DNA of 64,000 nucleotides from Clostridium cylindrosporum DSM 605 (lineage in GTDB: Bacteria; Bacillota; Clostridia; Clostridiales; Caloramatoraceae). Within the stretch, counting starts at the first letter, position 1, and every line of letters starts with the position of its first letter. Under the pieces are notes generated by a model. The model saw nothing but the letters and a program-made list of their open reading frames with translations. It searched no databases and had not been told where the DNA came from. The position numbers were made by a program, and so were the translations under genes. Positions 55,597-63,434 of the stretch are shown here, one piece after another. The stretch covers positions 62,001 to 126,000 of the forward strand of contig NZ_LFVU01000028.1 of the NCBI RefSeq assembly GCF_001047375.1. Direction: 5' to 3'.

Positions 55597-55631
55597 TACC
55601 ACATCTAATATATTTTAATTTCTGTGTGGTA
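55597..55631. promoter_or_regulatory. Candidate operator in the MocR/MIF divergent region
   Basis: The 7-base inverted repeat TACCACA (55597-55603) and TGTGGTA (55625-55631) is separated by 21 bases in the gap between the two divergent genes. The spacing gives two half-sites on similar DNA faces. Weak evidence on its own. Confidence 0.35.
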
Positions 55632-55744
55632 TATATTATATATTATTAGTATACACTAAACTACGATAAAGCCTTCCACCTATTTACATTCTATTTAATG
55701 GTATATATAATTAAGTTTAAATACTTTTGTAGGGAGGGTATATA

Positions 55745-56101
55745 ATGCCTTATATAGACAGTAGTGTAAGTTGTAAATTAACATGTGAAAAAATTGAAAA
55801 ATTAAAATCTAAACTAGGAAAAGCTATAGAAATTCTTCCTGGCAAAAGTGAGGAATGGCTTTTTATAAGATTCAAAGATGCTGAAACTCTTTACTTTCAA
55901 GGACGAGAACTTGATAATGGAGCTGTAATTGAAATCAAGATGATTGGAAGTAAGAGCCGCTCAGAAAAAGAAGCATTAACAAAGAAAATTTGTAGTATAT
56001 ATAACAAATATCTTGGAATGGATCCTAAAAATATCTACATAATATTCACAGAAGCAGCTTCTGAAAACTGGGGATGGAACAGTGAACTTTTTAATCTTTA
56101 G
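55745..56101 (+). CDS. Macrophage migration inhibitory factor (MIF)-like tautomerase
   Basis: 118-residue tautomerase-superfamily protein. After Met removal the N-terminal Pro (MPYIDSS) would be the catalytic base. Lys at about 34 (GKSEEW) matches the family, and the C-terminus YIIFTEAASENWGWN aligns with the MIF ending NAANVGWN. It may have phenylpyruvate tautomerase-like activity; physiological role unknown. GGGAGG precedes ATG 55745. Divergent from the MocR gene. Confidence 0.85.
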   Translation: MPYIDSSVSCKLTCEKIEKLKSKLGKAIEILPGKSEEWLFIRFKDAETLYFQGRELDNGAVIEIKMIGSKSRSEKEALTKKICSIYNKYLGMDPKNIYIIFTEAASENWGWNSELFNL

Positions 56102-56112
56102 TTTATAGCACT

Positions 56113-56142
56113 TTTGCCGCCTAAAAATTTAGGCGGCTTTTC
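56113..56142 (+). terminator. Terminator after the MIF-like gene
   Basis: GCCGCCTAAA and TTTAGGCGGC form a GC-rich stem followed by T4. Confidence 0.88.
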
Positions 56143-56248
56143 ACTAGGTTTATTCCATGTTAAAAAAACTTAATTTTTAAAATATTATTACTTTTAAATA
56201 TAACTTTTGTAATATAATATAAATAAGAACTTATAGGAGGTTATCACT

Positions 56249-56971
56249 ATGAGCAATATAGCCGCATTTTTTGATATTGATGGGACTCTTTATAGAGAGG
56301 GTCTTATTACAGAGGTATTTAAAAAACTTATCAAGTACGAAATAATAGAATCTGAAAGATGGTATAAGGAGGTTAGGCCTGAATACCAAAAATGGGATAG
56401 AAGACTTGGAGTCTATGATGATTATCTACTCAAAATGGCTGATATTTATATAGATGCTATAAAGGGATTACATAAATCTCATGTAGAATTTATTGCAAAA
56501 AGGGTAGTAAATCAAAAGGGAGATAGAGTTTATAAATACACAAGGGACATGATTAAGTGGCATAAATCACAGGGACATATTGTAATTACAATTTCAGGGA
56601 GTCCTGAGGAACTTGTTCGTGAAATGTCTAAAAAACATGGTTTTGATGACTATAGAGGTACCAAATACCTACTTAAAGATGATATGTACACCGGAGAATG
56701 TCTCCCTATGTGGGATAGCATAAATAAACATAAATCTATATTCTCTCTTAAGGAAAAATATGATTTAGACCTTTCTAAAAGCTATGCTTATGGCGATACC
56801 AGTGGTGACTTTTCAATGTTTGAACTAGTTGGGCATCCTACATGCATCAATGCTACCCGTGAACTATTAGGTAAAGTTTTAAATGATGATGATGTGAGGA
56901 AGAAAGTAAACATTATCGTAGAAAGAAAAGATGTTATATATAGGTTAAAACCAGATGAACTTCATATATAA
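56249..56971 (+). CDS. HAD-IB family phosphatase
   Basis: 240-residue haloacid-dehalogenase hydrolase of subfamily IB (SerB-like). The nucleophile motif is FFDIDGTLYREG (about residue 8), motif II is ITISGSPEEL (about 115) and motif III/IV is AYGDTSGDFSMFELVG (about 175). Likely a small-molecule phosphatase; substrate unknown. AGGAGG precedes ATG 56249. Single gene with a terminator after it. Confidence 0.87.
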   Translation: MSNIAAFFDIDGTLYREGLITEVFKKLIKYEIIESERWYKEVRPEYQKWDRRLGVYDDYLLKMADIYIDAIKGLHKSHVEFIAKRVVNQKGDRVYKYTRDMIKWHKSQGHIVITISGSPEELVREMSKKHGFDDYRGTKYLLKDDMYTGECLPMWDSINKHKSIFSLKEKYDLDLSKSYAYGDTSGDFSMFELVGHPTCINATRELLGKVLNDDDVRKKVNIIVERKDVIYRLKPDELHI

Positions 56972-56975
56972 ACAT

Positions 56976-57002
56976 AAAGGGGACGATTTGTCCCCTTTAT
57001 AG
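56976..57002 (+). terminator. Terminator after the HAD gene
   Basis: AAAGGGGAC and GTCCCCTTT pair around GATTT. Confidence 0.8.
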
Positions 57003-57042
57003 ATATTATGGATACCTATTTAAGACTTTTATAAATTTTTGT

Positions 57043-57081
57043 ATAATGAGTATATAATATTATGTATTATATACTCATTAT
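57043..57081. repeat. 17-bp perfect inverted repeat upstream of the class V aminotransferase
   Basis: Perfect 17-base arms (57043-57059 and 57065-57081) around TTATG, starting with the TATAAT of a possible -10 box at 57042-57047. It is not a T-run terminator. Placed where a transcription start would lie, it could be an operator or a 5' hairpin. Confidence 0.75.
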
Positions 57082-57143
57082 GGTAAAAAGTAATGTAATT
57101 ACCTATGATAAACTATATAAACACTTAACTTAGGAGGATAACG

Positions 57144-58298
57144 ATGAAAAAAGTTTACTTAGACAATGCTGCAACAACCTTCCCAAAAGCTCCAGGAGTT
57201 GCAGAGGCTATGTCTGATTACATATTAAATGTTGGAAGCAACGTTGGACGTGGAAGTTATGAAAGCTCCTACTCTGCTGGTCAAATCGTTTATGAAACAC
57301 GTGAATTATTATGTGAAATGTTTAATTTTAATGATCCTTTAAATGCTGTATTTACATCGAACATAACTCAAAGCTTAAATATGATAACAAGGGGATACTT
57401 AAAACCAGGTGATCATGTTATTATTTCATCAATGGAACACAATGCTGTAGTAAGGCCACTTGTGTCTCTTCAAAAAATAGGTGTGGAATTTGATAAGGTT
57501 ATGTGTGATAGTGAAGGAAAGCTTAACCCTAGTGACATTGAACCTTTGATTAAACCTAATACTAAAATGCTTATAATGACACATGCATCAAACGTATGTG
57601 GAACTATTCTCCCACTTGAGGAAGTTGGTCTTATATGTAAAAAACATAATATATACTTTGTTGTAGACTCTGCTCAAACAGCAGGGGTTATTCCAATCGA
57701 TTTTGAAAAATTCAATCTTAGTGCCTTAACTTTTACAGGACATAAAGGTCTTCTTGGACCTCAAGGAATAGGTGGTTTTCTAATAGATATGGACTTTGCA
57801 AATGAGGTTAGCTCTATTTATGAAGGTGGAACTGGAAGCTTATCAGAATCTGAAACTCAACCAGATTATATGCCTGATAAATTTGAATCAGGAACTTTAA
57901 ATATACCTGGTATATATGGTCTTAACGCGTCACTTAAGTATGTTAACAGCTATGGCCTAAGTGCTATTGAGGAAAAAGAAAAAGAACTTTCATCTTTATT
58001 TATTAATGATGTCTTATCTATAAATAGCGCAAAAATAGCAGGTATTAAGGGGACTGATGGTAGAACATCCACTGTTTCTATAAACTTTGAGAATTATGAT
58101 AACTCGGAAATTGCATTTTTACTTGATAAAGAATATGGTATTATGACTAGAGTTGGCCTACACTGTGCTCCTAGTGCACACAAAACACTTGGAACATTTC
58201 CTAGCGGAACTGTAAGGTTTAGCTTTGGCCACTTTAATACAATAGATGAAGTTAAGTATACAATAGACAGTATTAATAATGTTTTAAAACTATTATAA
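57144..58298 (+). CDS. Class V aminotransferase (cysteine-desulfurase-like family protein)
   Basis: 384-residue PLP enzyme of the SufS-like family. YLDNAATTFPKAPGV opens it, the PLP Lys lies in TFTGHKGLLGPQG (about residue 203), and GLHCAPSAHKTLGTFPSG (about 336) provides the Cys. It is usually annotated as a cysteine-desulfurase-family aminotransferase; activity not proven. AGGAGG precedes ATG 57144. Not linked to suf or isc genes here; the iscS-like gene at 59726 is separate. Confidence 0.85.
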   Translation: MKKVYLDNAATTFPKAPGVAEAMSDYILNVGSNVGRGSYESSYSAGQIVYETRELLCEMFNFNDPLNAVFTSNITQSLNMITRGYLKPGDHVIISSMEHNAVVRPLVSLQKIGVEFDKVMCDSEGKLNPSDIEPLIKPNTKMLIMTHASNVCGTILPLEEVGLICKKHNIYFVVDSAQTAGVIPIDFEKFNLSALTFTGHKGLLGPQGIGGFLIDMDFANEVSSIYEGGTGSLSESETQPDYMPDKFESGTLNIPGIYGLNASLKYVNSYGLSAIEEKEKELSSLFINDVLSINSAKIAGIKGTDGRTSTVSINFENYDNSEIAFLLDKEYGIMTRVGLHCAPSAHKTLGTFPSGTVRFSFGHFNTIDEVKYTIDSINNVLKLL

Positions 58299-58338
58299 TA
58301 AGCTAAGGGATATTATTATCCCTAGCTTATTATTTTTA
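58296..58338 (+). terminator. Terminator after the class V aminotransferase
   Basis: TAATAAGCTAAGGGA and TCCCTAGCTTATTA pair around an AT loop, followed by T5. Confidence 0.85.
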
Positions 58339-58343
58339 TGTAA

Positions 58344-58523
58344 CTACTCTATTTCACATAGGTTGTCCATTGGAGACTCTGTTTCTCTACACCATCTTAC
58401 CCTAATACATAGTCCAATATTTCTCGGGCAAAATCTACATAAACAATCTGATAAATCTCCCATACAGTTTTTCTTCTCAAAGTCAGGACATCTCTTACAA
58501 TTACTATTAATTATTTTCTTCAT
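58344..58523 (-). CDS. Small cysteine-rich protein (59 residues)
   Basis: A 59-residue ORF. It starts MKKIINSNCKRCPDF and carries nine Cys at 9, 12, 20, 27, 29, 32, 39, 45 and 56, including CKRC and CLCRFC, which suggests a zinc- or cluster-binding protein. ATG 58523 has GAAGGG upstream. It lies 57 bases past the thiI stop on the same strand, with the thiI terminator between. The opposite-strand open frame here has no ribosome site. I do not recognise the family. Confidence 0.7.
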   Translation of the reverse strand: MKKIINSNCKRCPDFEKKNCMGDLSDCLCRFCPRNIGLCIRVRWCRETESPMDNLCEIE

Positions 58524-58545
58524 TTTTTCATCCCTTCTCTTAAAA

Positions 58546-58576
58546 ATGGCATGAAAACATATGCCTTCATGCCATA
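58546..58576 (-). terminator. Terminator after thiI
   Basis: ATGGCATGAA pairs with TTCATGCCAT, then T5 on the minus strand; it lies between thiI and the small Cys-rich gene. Confidence 0.8.
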
Positions 58577-58580
58577 ATCT

Positions 58581-59726
58581 TTATAGTCTAATTACTTCTG
58601 CATTTTCAATTGCTTCGTTAAGCATTTCTTCTATTCCCTCAACCTTTTCCTCTGAAGATTCTATATCTTCAAGTCTAGGCTTTGTTTTTGGATGCTTTGG
58701 AACAAATATAGTACAACAATCTTCATATGGAAGAATTGAGGTTTCATATGTTCCAATTTCACGGCTAATATCTATAATATCTGTTTTATCCATTCCTACA
58801 AGTGGTCTAAACACTGGCATTTCTACTACATGGTTTGTAACAAACATACTCTCAAGTGTTTGTGATGCAACCTGCCCTAAACTTTCACCTGTTACAAGCG
58901 CAATTCCTCCTTCTTTTTTAGAAATTCTCTCTGCTATCATCATCATATATCTTCTCATAATAATCGTAAGTTCATCGTGTCTGCACTTTTCAATAATATC
59001 CATTTGTATTTTTGTAAATGGAACTATATATAGCTTCATACCTGATGTATATTCGGATAGTATTCTTGCAAGTTCAACAACCTTTTCCTTAGCTCTTTCA
59101 CTTGTATATGGATGGCTATGGAAATATACAGATACTATTTCTAGTCCTCTCTTTGCCATCATATAGCCTGCAACTGGACTATCAATTCCCCCAGAAAGAA
59201 GCAGAGCTCCTTTTCCTGCTGATGAGTATGGCATACCTGCAACACCTTTAATTTCCTTAGAATATACATATGCTCTATCTCTAACTTCAACGCGTACAAC
59301 AATATCTGGTTTATGTACATCAACTGAAAGTTCATTTACATTTGATAGAATTATTCCACCTATTTTTCTTGAAATCTCAAGGGAGTTAAGTGGAAAATTC
59401 TTATCTCCTCTTTTCGTTTCTACCTTAAATGTCTTAACTCCTTCCATTTCCTTTAATTGTCTTACTGCTGCTTCCCCTATTAATTCAACTTCCTTTTCAA
59501 CAACATCTGCAACAGAAACAGAAAGAATACCAAATGTTTTTCTTATTAAGTCAATATGCTCTTCACTATAACCTTCAATGAAAAGTCTTCCTGAATCCTT
59601 TTTCATTGAGACTTCTTTTCCTATTTTTCTTTTTATGTTTTTTATAAGTGTATCCTCAAAGTTTCTTCTATTTAGTCCCTTTAAAGTTATTTCACTTGCA
59701 AATTTAACAAGTAGTATTTTATTCAT
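58581..59726 (-). CDS. thiI: tRNA 4-thiouridine synthase ThiI
   Basis: Adds sulfur to U8 of tRNA and supplies sulfur to thiazole synthesis. An N-terminal ferredoxin-like and THUMP part (about 1-165) precedes the PP-loop LLLSGGIDSPVAGYMM (about 177) and the AANH-type nucleotide hydrolase core. The C-terminus lacks a rhodanese domain, the usual short Gram-positive form of 381 residues. ATG overlaps the TAA of the preceding desulfurase gene. GGAGGAT lies ahead. Confidence 0.95.
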   Translation of the reverse strand: MNKILLVKFASEITLKGLNRRNFEDTLIKNIKRKIGKEVSMKKDSGRLFIEGYSEEHIDLIRKTFGILSVSVADVVEKEVELIGEAAVRQLKEMEGVKTFKVETKRGDKNFPLNSLEISRKIGGIILSNVNELSVDVHKPDIVVRVEVRDRAYVYSKEIKGVAGMPYSSAGKGALLLSGGIDSPVAGYMMAKRGLEIVSVYFHSHPYTSERAKEKVVELARILSEYTSGMKLYIVPFTKIQMDIIEKCRHDELTIIMRRYMMMIAERISKKEGGIALVTGESLGQVASQTLESMFVTNHVVEMPVFRPLVGMDKTDIIDISREIGTYETSILPYEDCCTIFVPKHPKTKPRLEDIESSEEKVEGIEEMLNEAIENAEVIRL

Positions 59727-60868
59727 TATTTTATCCTCCTCAAAAATGGTAAAACCTTTTTAATTGCATCAATAGTATAATCTATTTCATCAATAGTATT
59801 TATATAAGAAAAACTAAACCTTATTGTCCCTTTTATATAAAAATCACTAATCCCTAGTGCAGGAAGAACGTAGTTTCTATCTGATGCTTTTTTTGCTGAA
59901 CAAGCTGAGCCTGTGGAAACAAATATATTATAATCCTCAAGTGAATGGAGAAGAACTTCTCCCCTTATTCCTCCAAATGATACATTTAAAATATTATTTA
60001 CATGATTTTCGTCTATTGGGCTATTAATAATAATATCATCTATATCTGATAAACTATTAATAAATCTTTCTTTTAAATCCCTAACCTTTGCAAACTTCTC
60101 ATCAAATTTATCATAGGTTAATAAGGCAGCGACACCAAAACCTGATATCCCAGGTACATTTTCAGTTCCACTTCTTTGATCTATTTCTTGACCTCCACCT
60201 GAGATTAAAGGCTTTATAACTAACCCTTTTTTTATGTATAAAGCTCCAACTCCCTTTGGTCCATGTATTTTATGGGCGCTTAATGACATTAAATCTATAT
60301 CCATATTCTTAACATCTATTGGAATCTTTCCAAGGGATTGTACTGCATCTACATGTATTTTTGCTTTTTTGCTTTTTTCTCTAACTACTTTTGAGATTTC
60401 TTTTATAGGTTGAATAGAACCTATTTCATTATTTACATGCATTACAGAAACAAGTTTTGTATTTCCTTTTATTGAACCCTCTAAAACTTCTATATCTATG
60501 ATTCCGTAATTATTAATAGGTAATAATGTAACTTCTATACCTTCACTTTCCATCTCACGGACAGTTTGTAGCATGCTTTTATGTTCAACACTGGAAATTA
60601 TAACATGATCTCCTTTTTTTACTAATCCTTTAACAGCAGTATTATTAGATTCACTTCCTCCCGAAGTAAAAATAATTTCTTGTGCTGCCGCCCCTATAAG
60701 TTTTGCAACCCTTTCGCGGGCTATTTTTATTTTTTTCTCTGCTTCAATTCCTAGTTTATATGCCGAGGATGGATTACCATAGAAATTTTCTAAACAATCT
60801 ACTACTTCAGCTATAACTTCTTTATGTGGTTTTGTCGTAGCACTATTATCAAAATATACTATATTCAT
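59726..60868 (-). CDS. Cysteine desulfurase (IscS/NifS type), partner of ThiI
   Basis: PLP enzyme that takes sulfur from cysteine. YFDNSATTKPHKEV opens it, the PLP Lys is in LMSLSAHKIHGPKGVGAL (about 197), and the catalytic Cys is in FVSTGSACSAKK (about 322). 380 residues. Adjacent and overlapping thiI as in Bacillus, where a desulfurase feeds ThiI. AGGGAG precedes ATG 60868. Could be designated nifZ/iscS-like; name left open. Confidence 0.9.
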   Translation of the reverse strand: MNIVYFDNSATTKPHKEVIAEVVDCLENFYGNPSSAYKLGIEAEKKIKIARERVAKLIGAAAQEIIFTSGGSESNNTAVKGLVKKGDHVIISSVEHKSMLQTVREMESEGIEVTLLPINNYGIIDIEVLEGSIKGNTKLVSVMHVNNEIGSIQPIKEISKVVREKSKKAKIHVDAVQSLGKIPIDVKNMDIDLMSLSAHKIHGPKGVGALYIKKGLVIKPLISGGGQEIDQRSGTENVPGISGFGVAALLTYDKFDEKFAKVRDLKERFINSLSDIDDIIINSPIDENHVNNILNVSFGGIRGEVLLHSLEDYNIFVSTGSACSAKKASDRNYVLPALGISDFYIKGTIRFSFSYINTIDEIDYTIDAIKKVLPFLRRIK

Positions 60869-61052
60869 TTCTTCGCTCCCTAAAATATACTCTTAAGTAT
60901 TCACTTAACTATTATAATTGAAAAAGTCACTTTTTTGTATGCTTATTATTATTATTTTCTACATATTTCATAGTATTTATAATGTTTTAAAATATAATTC
61001 CTGGGGAAACTAAATTAATGGATTTCTTTTTAAACTTTTAGGAGGTGAAAAG

Positions 61053-62213
61053 ATGTTACTAATTAAGAATATTAATATATATTCCCCTACTTCACTTGGT
61101 AAGAAAGATATTCTAATTTGTTATGATAAAATTCTATATATCTCTGAAGATATTAAAATTCCAGAAAATTTTCCAGATTGTAAGACTATTGATGGAAGTA
61201 ATTTCACCGCACTTCCTGGTATTGTTGACTTACATGTTCATATAGCTGGAGCAGGTGGGGAAGGGGGTTTTTCTAGTAGGACCCCAGAAATGACGCTTAG
61301 TAATCTTACTCTAAATGGAATCACTACATGCGTAGGACTTCTTGGTACTGATGGTTCTACAAGAAGTATGGGTAACCTTCTTGCTAAGGCTAACTCCCTT
61401 GATGAAGAAGGTATAACTACTTATATTTGGACCGGGTCCTATCAAATCCCAACCAGAACACTAACCTCTAGTGCTAGAGGTGATATTATCTTTGTAGATA
61501 AAATTATAGGTATTGGAGAAATTGCAATATCTGATCATAGAGGTAGTCATCCATCTGATTATGACTTAATCCATCTCGCAAGTGAAGCAAGAGTTGGTGG
61601 TCTAATTTCAGGTAAATGTGGAATTACTCATATACACATAGGAGATGGAAGATCAATGATTGACCCACTAAAACACCTTGTAGAAAGCTCTGAGATACCA
61701 CTTTACAATATACTTCCAACCCATATAAATAGAAACTCAAAGCTTTTTAAAGAATGTATTGATTATTGTAAACTAGGAGGATATGTTGATATAACTACTG
61801 GAATAAGGCCAAATGGTGATGATGTTGTTGATCCAACAACTTCTTATAGAGCACTTTTAGATGAAGGATGCAATATAGAAAATATAACTATGAGCTCCGA
61901 CTCTGGAGGAAGTATGCCTATTTTCAATGAAAGTGGAAAATTAGAAGATCTTACAATTGGACTTCCATCAACTAACCTTGAGGTCTTTAGAGATCTTGTT
62001 CGTGATGGAATGAGTATAGATAAGGCAATTATACCCCTAACCTCAAATCCTTCAAAACTACTAAAACTTCTTGATAAAGGCCATATCAAAGAAGGATTCT
62101 CTGCAGATATAATGCTTCTTGATAAAGATTACAACCTCCACACCCTAATATCAAGGGGAAAAATAATGGTGGAAAATTATAAAGCAGTTGTAAAGGGTAA
62201 GTTTGAAGCCTAA
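61053..62213 (+). CDS. iadA: Isoaspartyl dipeptidase (beta-aspartyl peptidase)
   Basis: Amidohydrolase-fold peptidase that degrades beta-aspartyl dipeptides. Metal blocks: LPGIVDLHVHIAGAGGEGGF (about residue 53), ITHIHIGDGR (about 195), LPTHINRN (about 223) and MSSDSGGSMPIF (about 281). 386 residues, normal length. AGGAGG precedes ATG 61053. Single gene with a following terminator. Confidence 0.93.
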   Translation: MLLIKNINIYSPTSLGKKDILICYDKILYISEDIKIPENFPDCKTIDGSNFTALPGIVDLHVHIAGAGGEGGFSSRTPEMTLSNLTLNGITTCVGLLGTDGSTRSMGNLLAKANSLDEEGITTYIWTGSYQIPTRTLTSSARGDIIFVDKIIGIGEIAISDHRGSHPSDYDLIHLASEARVGGLISGKCGITHIHIGDGRSMIDPLKHLVESSEIPLYNILPTHINRNSKLFKECIDYCKLGGYVDITTGIRPNGDDVVDPTTSYRALLDEGCNIENITMSSDSGGSMPIFNESGKLEDLTIGLPSTNLEVFRDLVRDGMSIDKAIIPLTSNPSKLLKLLDKGHIKEGFSADIMLLDKDYNLHTLISRGKIMVENYKAVVKGKFEA

Positions 62214-62256
62214 CTACCTATTATGTCTAATTAAAATATTATTTAAAGTTAAATTC

Positions 62257-62290
62257 TAAGGGAGAAGTTTTTCTCCTTTTTATTTTTTTG
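62257..62290 (+). terminator. Terminator after iadA
   Basis: AAGGGAGAA pairs with TTCTCCTTTT around GTTT, with a long T run. Confidence 0.78.
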
Positions 62291-62349
62291 GAACATTTTT
62301 AATTCTTTTTGTATATATTATAGAGATGAATCTTTGTGAGGTGAACAAC

Positions 62350-62793
62350 ATGCCCTTAAGCGCCAGGGAGCTTTTCGCAAGAATGCTAAAATGCGAAGCA
62401 GATGGAGAAGGTGACAATGGAATGAAAGCAGTTGCCTCTGTAATAATGAATAGGGTAAATGCTTCTGGTGGTGAATATCTAAGAGTTAATCAAGGAGACC
62501 TTAGAAAAGTTCTACTTCAACCTTATCAATTTACCTGTGCTTTAACTACGGTAAATGGTATTCCAAATCCTCAAAACATATATAATATGGCTCCAGACCA
62601 AAAACATTATGACATTGTAGACTGGGCTTTAGCTAATAATAAGGTCTATGGCACTGGAACAGCACTTTGGTATTATAACCCTTTTAGTCCTGAATGCGCC
62701 ACATATTTCCCTAGAAACCAAAGTGGTGTATTTGCGACTAGAATTGTTCAACATTGTTTTTATGACCCAACACCTAAATACTTTACTACTTAA
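62350..62793 (+). CDS. cwlJ: Cell-wall hydrolase, CwlJ/SleB-like
   Basis: 147-residue hydrolase_2 (SleB/CwlJ) domain: RMLKCEADGEGDNGMKAVASVIMNR-type start (MLKCEADGEG at about 14), VLLQPYQFTC (about 60) and ALWYYNPFSPECATYFPRN (about 110). It has no signal peptide, as in CwlJ. It hydrolyses cortex peptidoglycan at germination. GAGGTG nine bases ahead selects ATG 62350. It is followed by the gerQ-like gene after 15 bases; cwlJ-gerQ is the Bacillus operon. Confidence 0.87.
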   Translation: MPLSARELFARMLKCEADGEGDNGMKAVASVIMNRVNASGGEYLRVNQGDLRKVLLQPYQFTCALTTVNGIPNPQNIYNMAPDQKHYDIVDWALANNKVYGTGTALWYYNPFSPECATYFPRNQSGVFATRIVQHCFYDPTPKYFTT

Positions 62794-62808
62794 TTTTAGG
62801 AGGTATAT

Positions 62809-63402
62809 ATGTCAATTAATAACAATTTCTTTCAAGATGAAATTTTCGATACTGAGAGCTTTGAAAGCTCATACTATTTCCCACCAGTTTTTTCCTCATC
62901 AGATGATATAGTATCAGATGATGTATTTGATCAATTTAGAGGTGATAGCTTCATAGACTCTTCAATTGAATCTGATTTCGAGAGACTTGATTTAGGCGCT
63001 ACTGTTGGCACAGATATTCCTACTGGTACAGGTGCTGGTGCTATGGGTACTGGTGCTATGGGTACTGGTACTATGGGTGCTGGTACTAATGCAGGTTCAT
63101 CCCTAATCGGACTTGGAGTAAATCCTGCAACCTCACAAGGACAGCCAACAACACCTTTTGATCAGGGCATGATACAATCCTATTTAAGAACACAAATAGG
63201 GAGAATAGTTAGAGTAGAATTCTTAATAGGAACAAACCTTTTAACTGATAGAACAGGGGTATTAAATGAAGTTGGAATAAACTATATAATTTTAACTGAT
63301 GCTTCAGGAGCAAAAGTTATGGCTGACCTTTATGCTATTAAATTTGTTACAACTGCAGCACAACAAGCCCCAGGATTTACATTACCATCTCAAAGGCCAT
63401 AA
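62809..63402 (+). CDS. gerQ: GerQ-like spore coat/germination protein
   Basis: 197 residues. Residues 1-75 are acidic and Ser/Asp-rich; about 76-93 is a Gly-Ala-Met-Thr repeat (GAMGTGAMGTGTMGAGT); the C-terminal 75 form a GerQ-like domain, with QSYLRTQIGRIVRVEFLIG and NYIILTDASGAKVMADLYAI. GerQ keeps CwlJ in the spore coat of Bacillus. AGGAGG precedes ATG 62809; directly behind cwlJ. Some of the N-terminus differs from Bacillus GerQ. Confidence 0.85.
   Translation: MSINNNFFQDEIFDTESFESSYYFPPVFSSSDDIVSDDVFDQFRGDSFIDSSIESDFERLDLGATVGTDIPTGTGAGAMGTGAMGTGTMGAGTNAGSSLIGLGVNPATSQGQPTTPFDQGMIQSYLRTQIGRIVRVEFLIGTNLLTDRTGVLNEVGINYIILTDASGAKVMADLYAIKFVTTAAQQAPGFTLPSQRP
63037..63081 (+). repeat. Three 15-bp tandem repeats inside gerQ
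   Basis: GGTGCTATGGGTACT occurs at 63037 and 63052, then a variant at 63067. In-frame, each unit encodes GAMGT or its variant. Strand-slippage could vary the copy number without breaking the frame. Confidence 0.88.
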
Positions 63403-63406
63403 AAAA

Positions 63407-63434
63407 TAGGCACCTAATTTAGGTGCCTATTACT
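63407..63434. terminator. Terminator after gerQ and lysA
   Basis: ATAGGCACCTA and TAGGTGCCTAT pair around ATT. The T run is better on the minus strand, so it mainly ends lysA. Confidence 0.82.

Noticed and set aside
58363-58554. Plus-strand ORF opposite the small Cys-rich gene
   Set aside because: No ribosome site; the minus-strand frame has ATG, ribosome site and regular Cys spacing.
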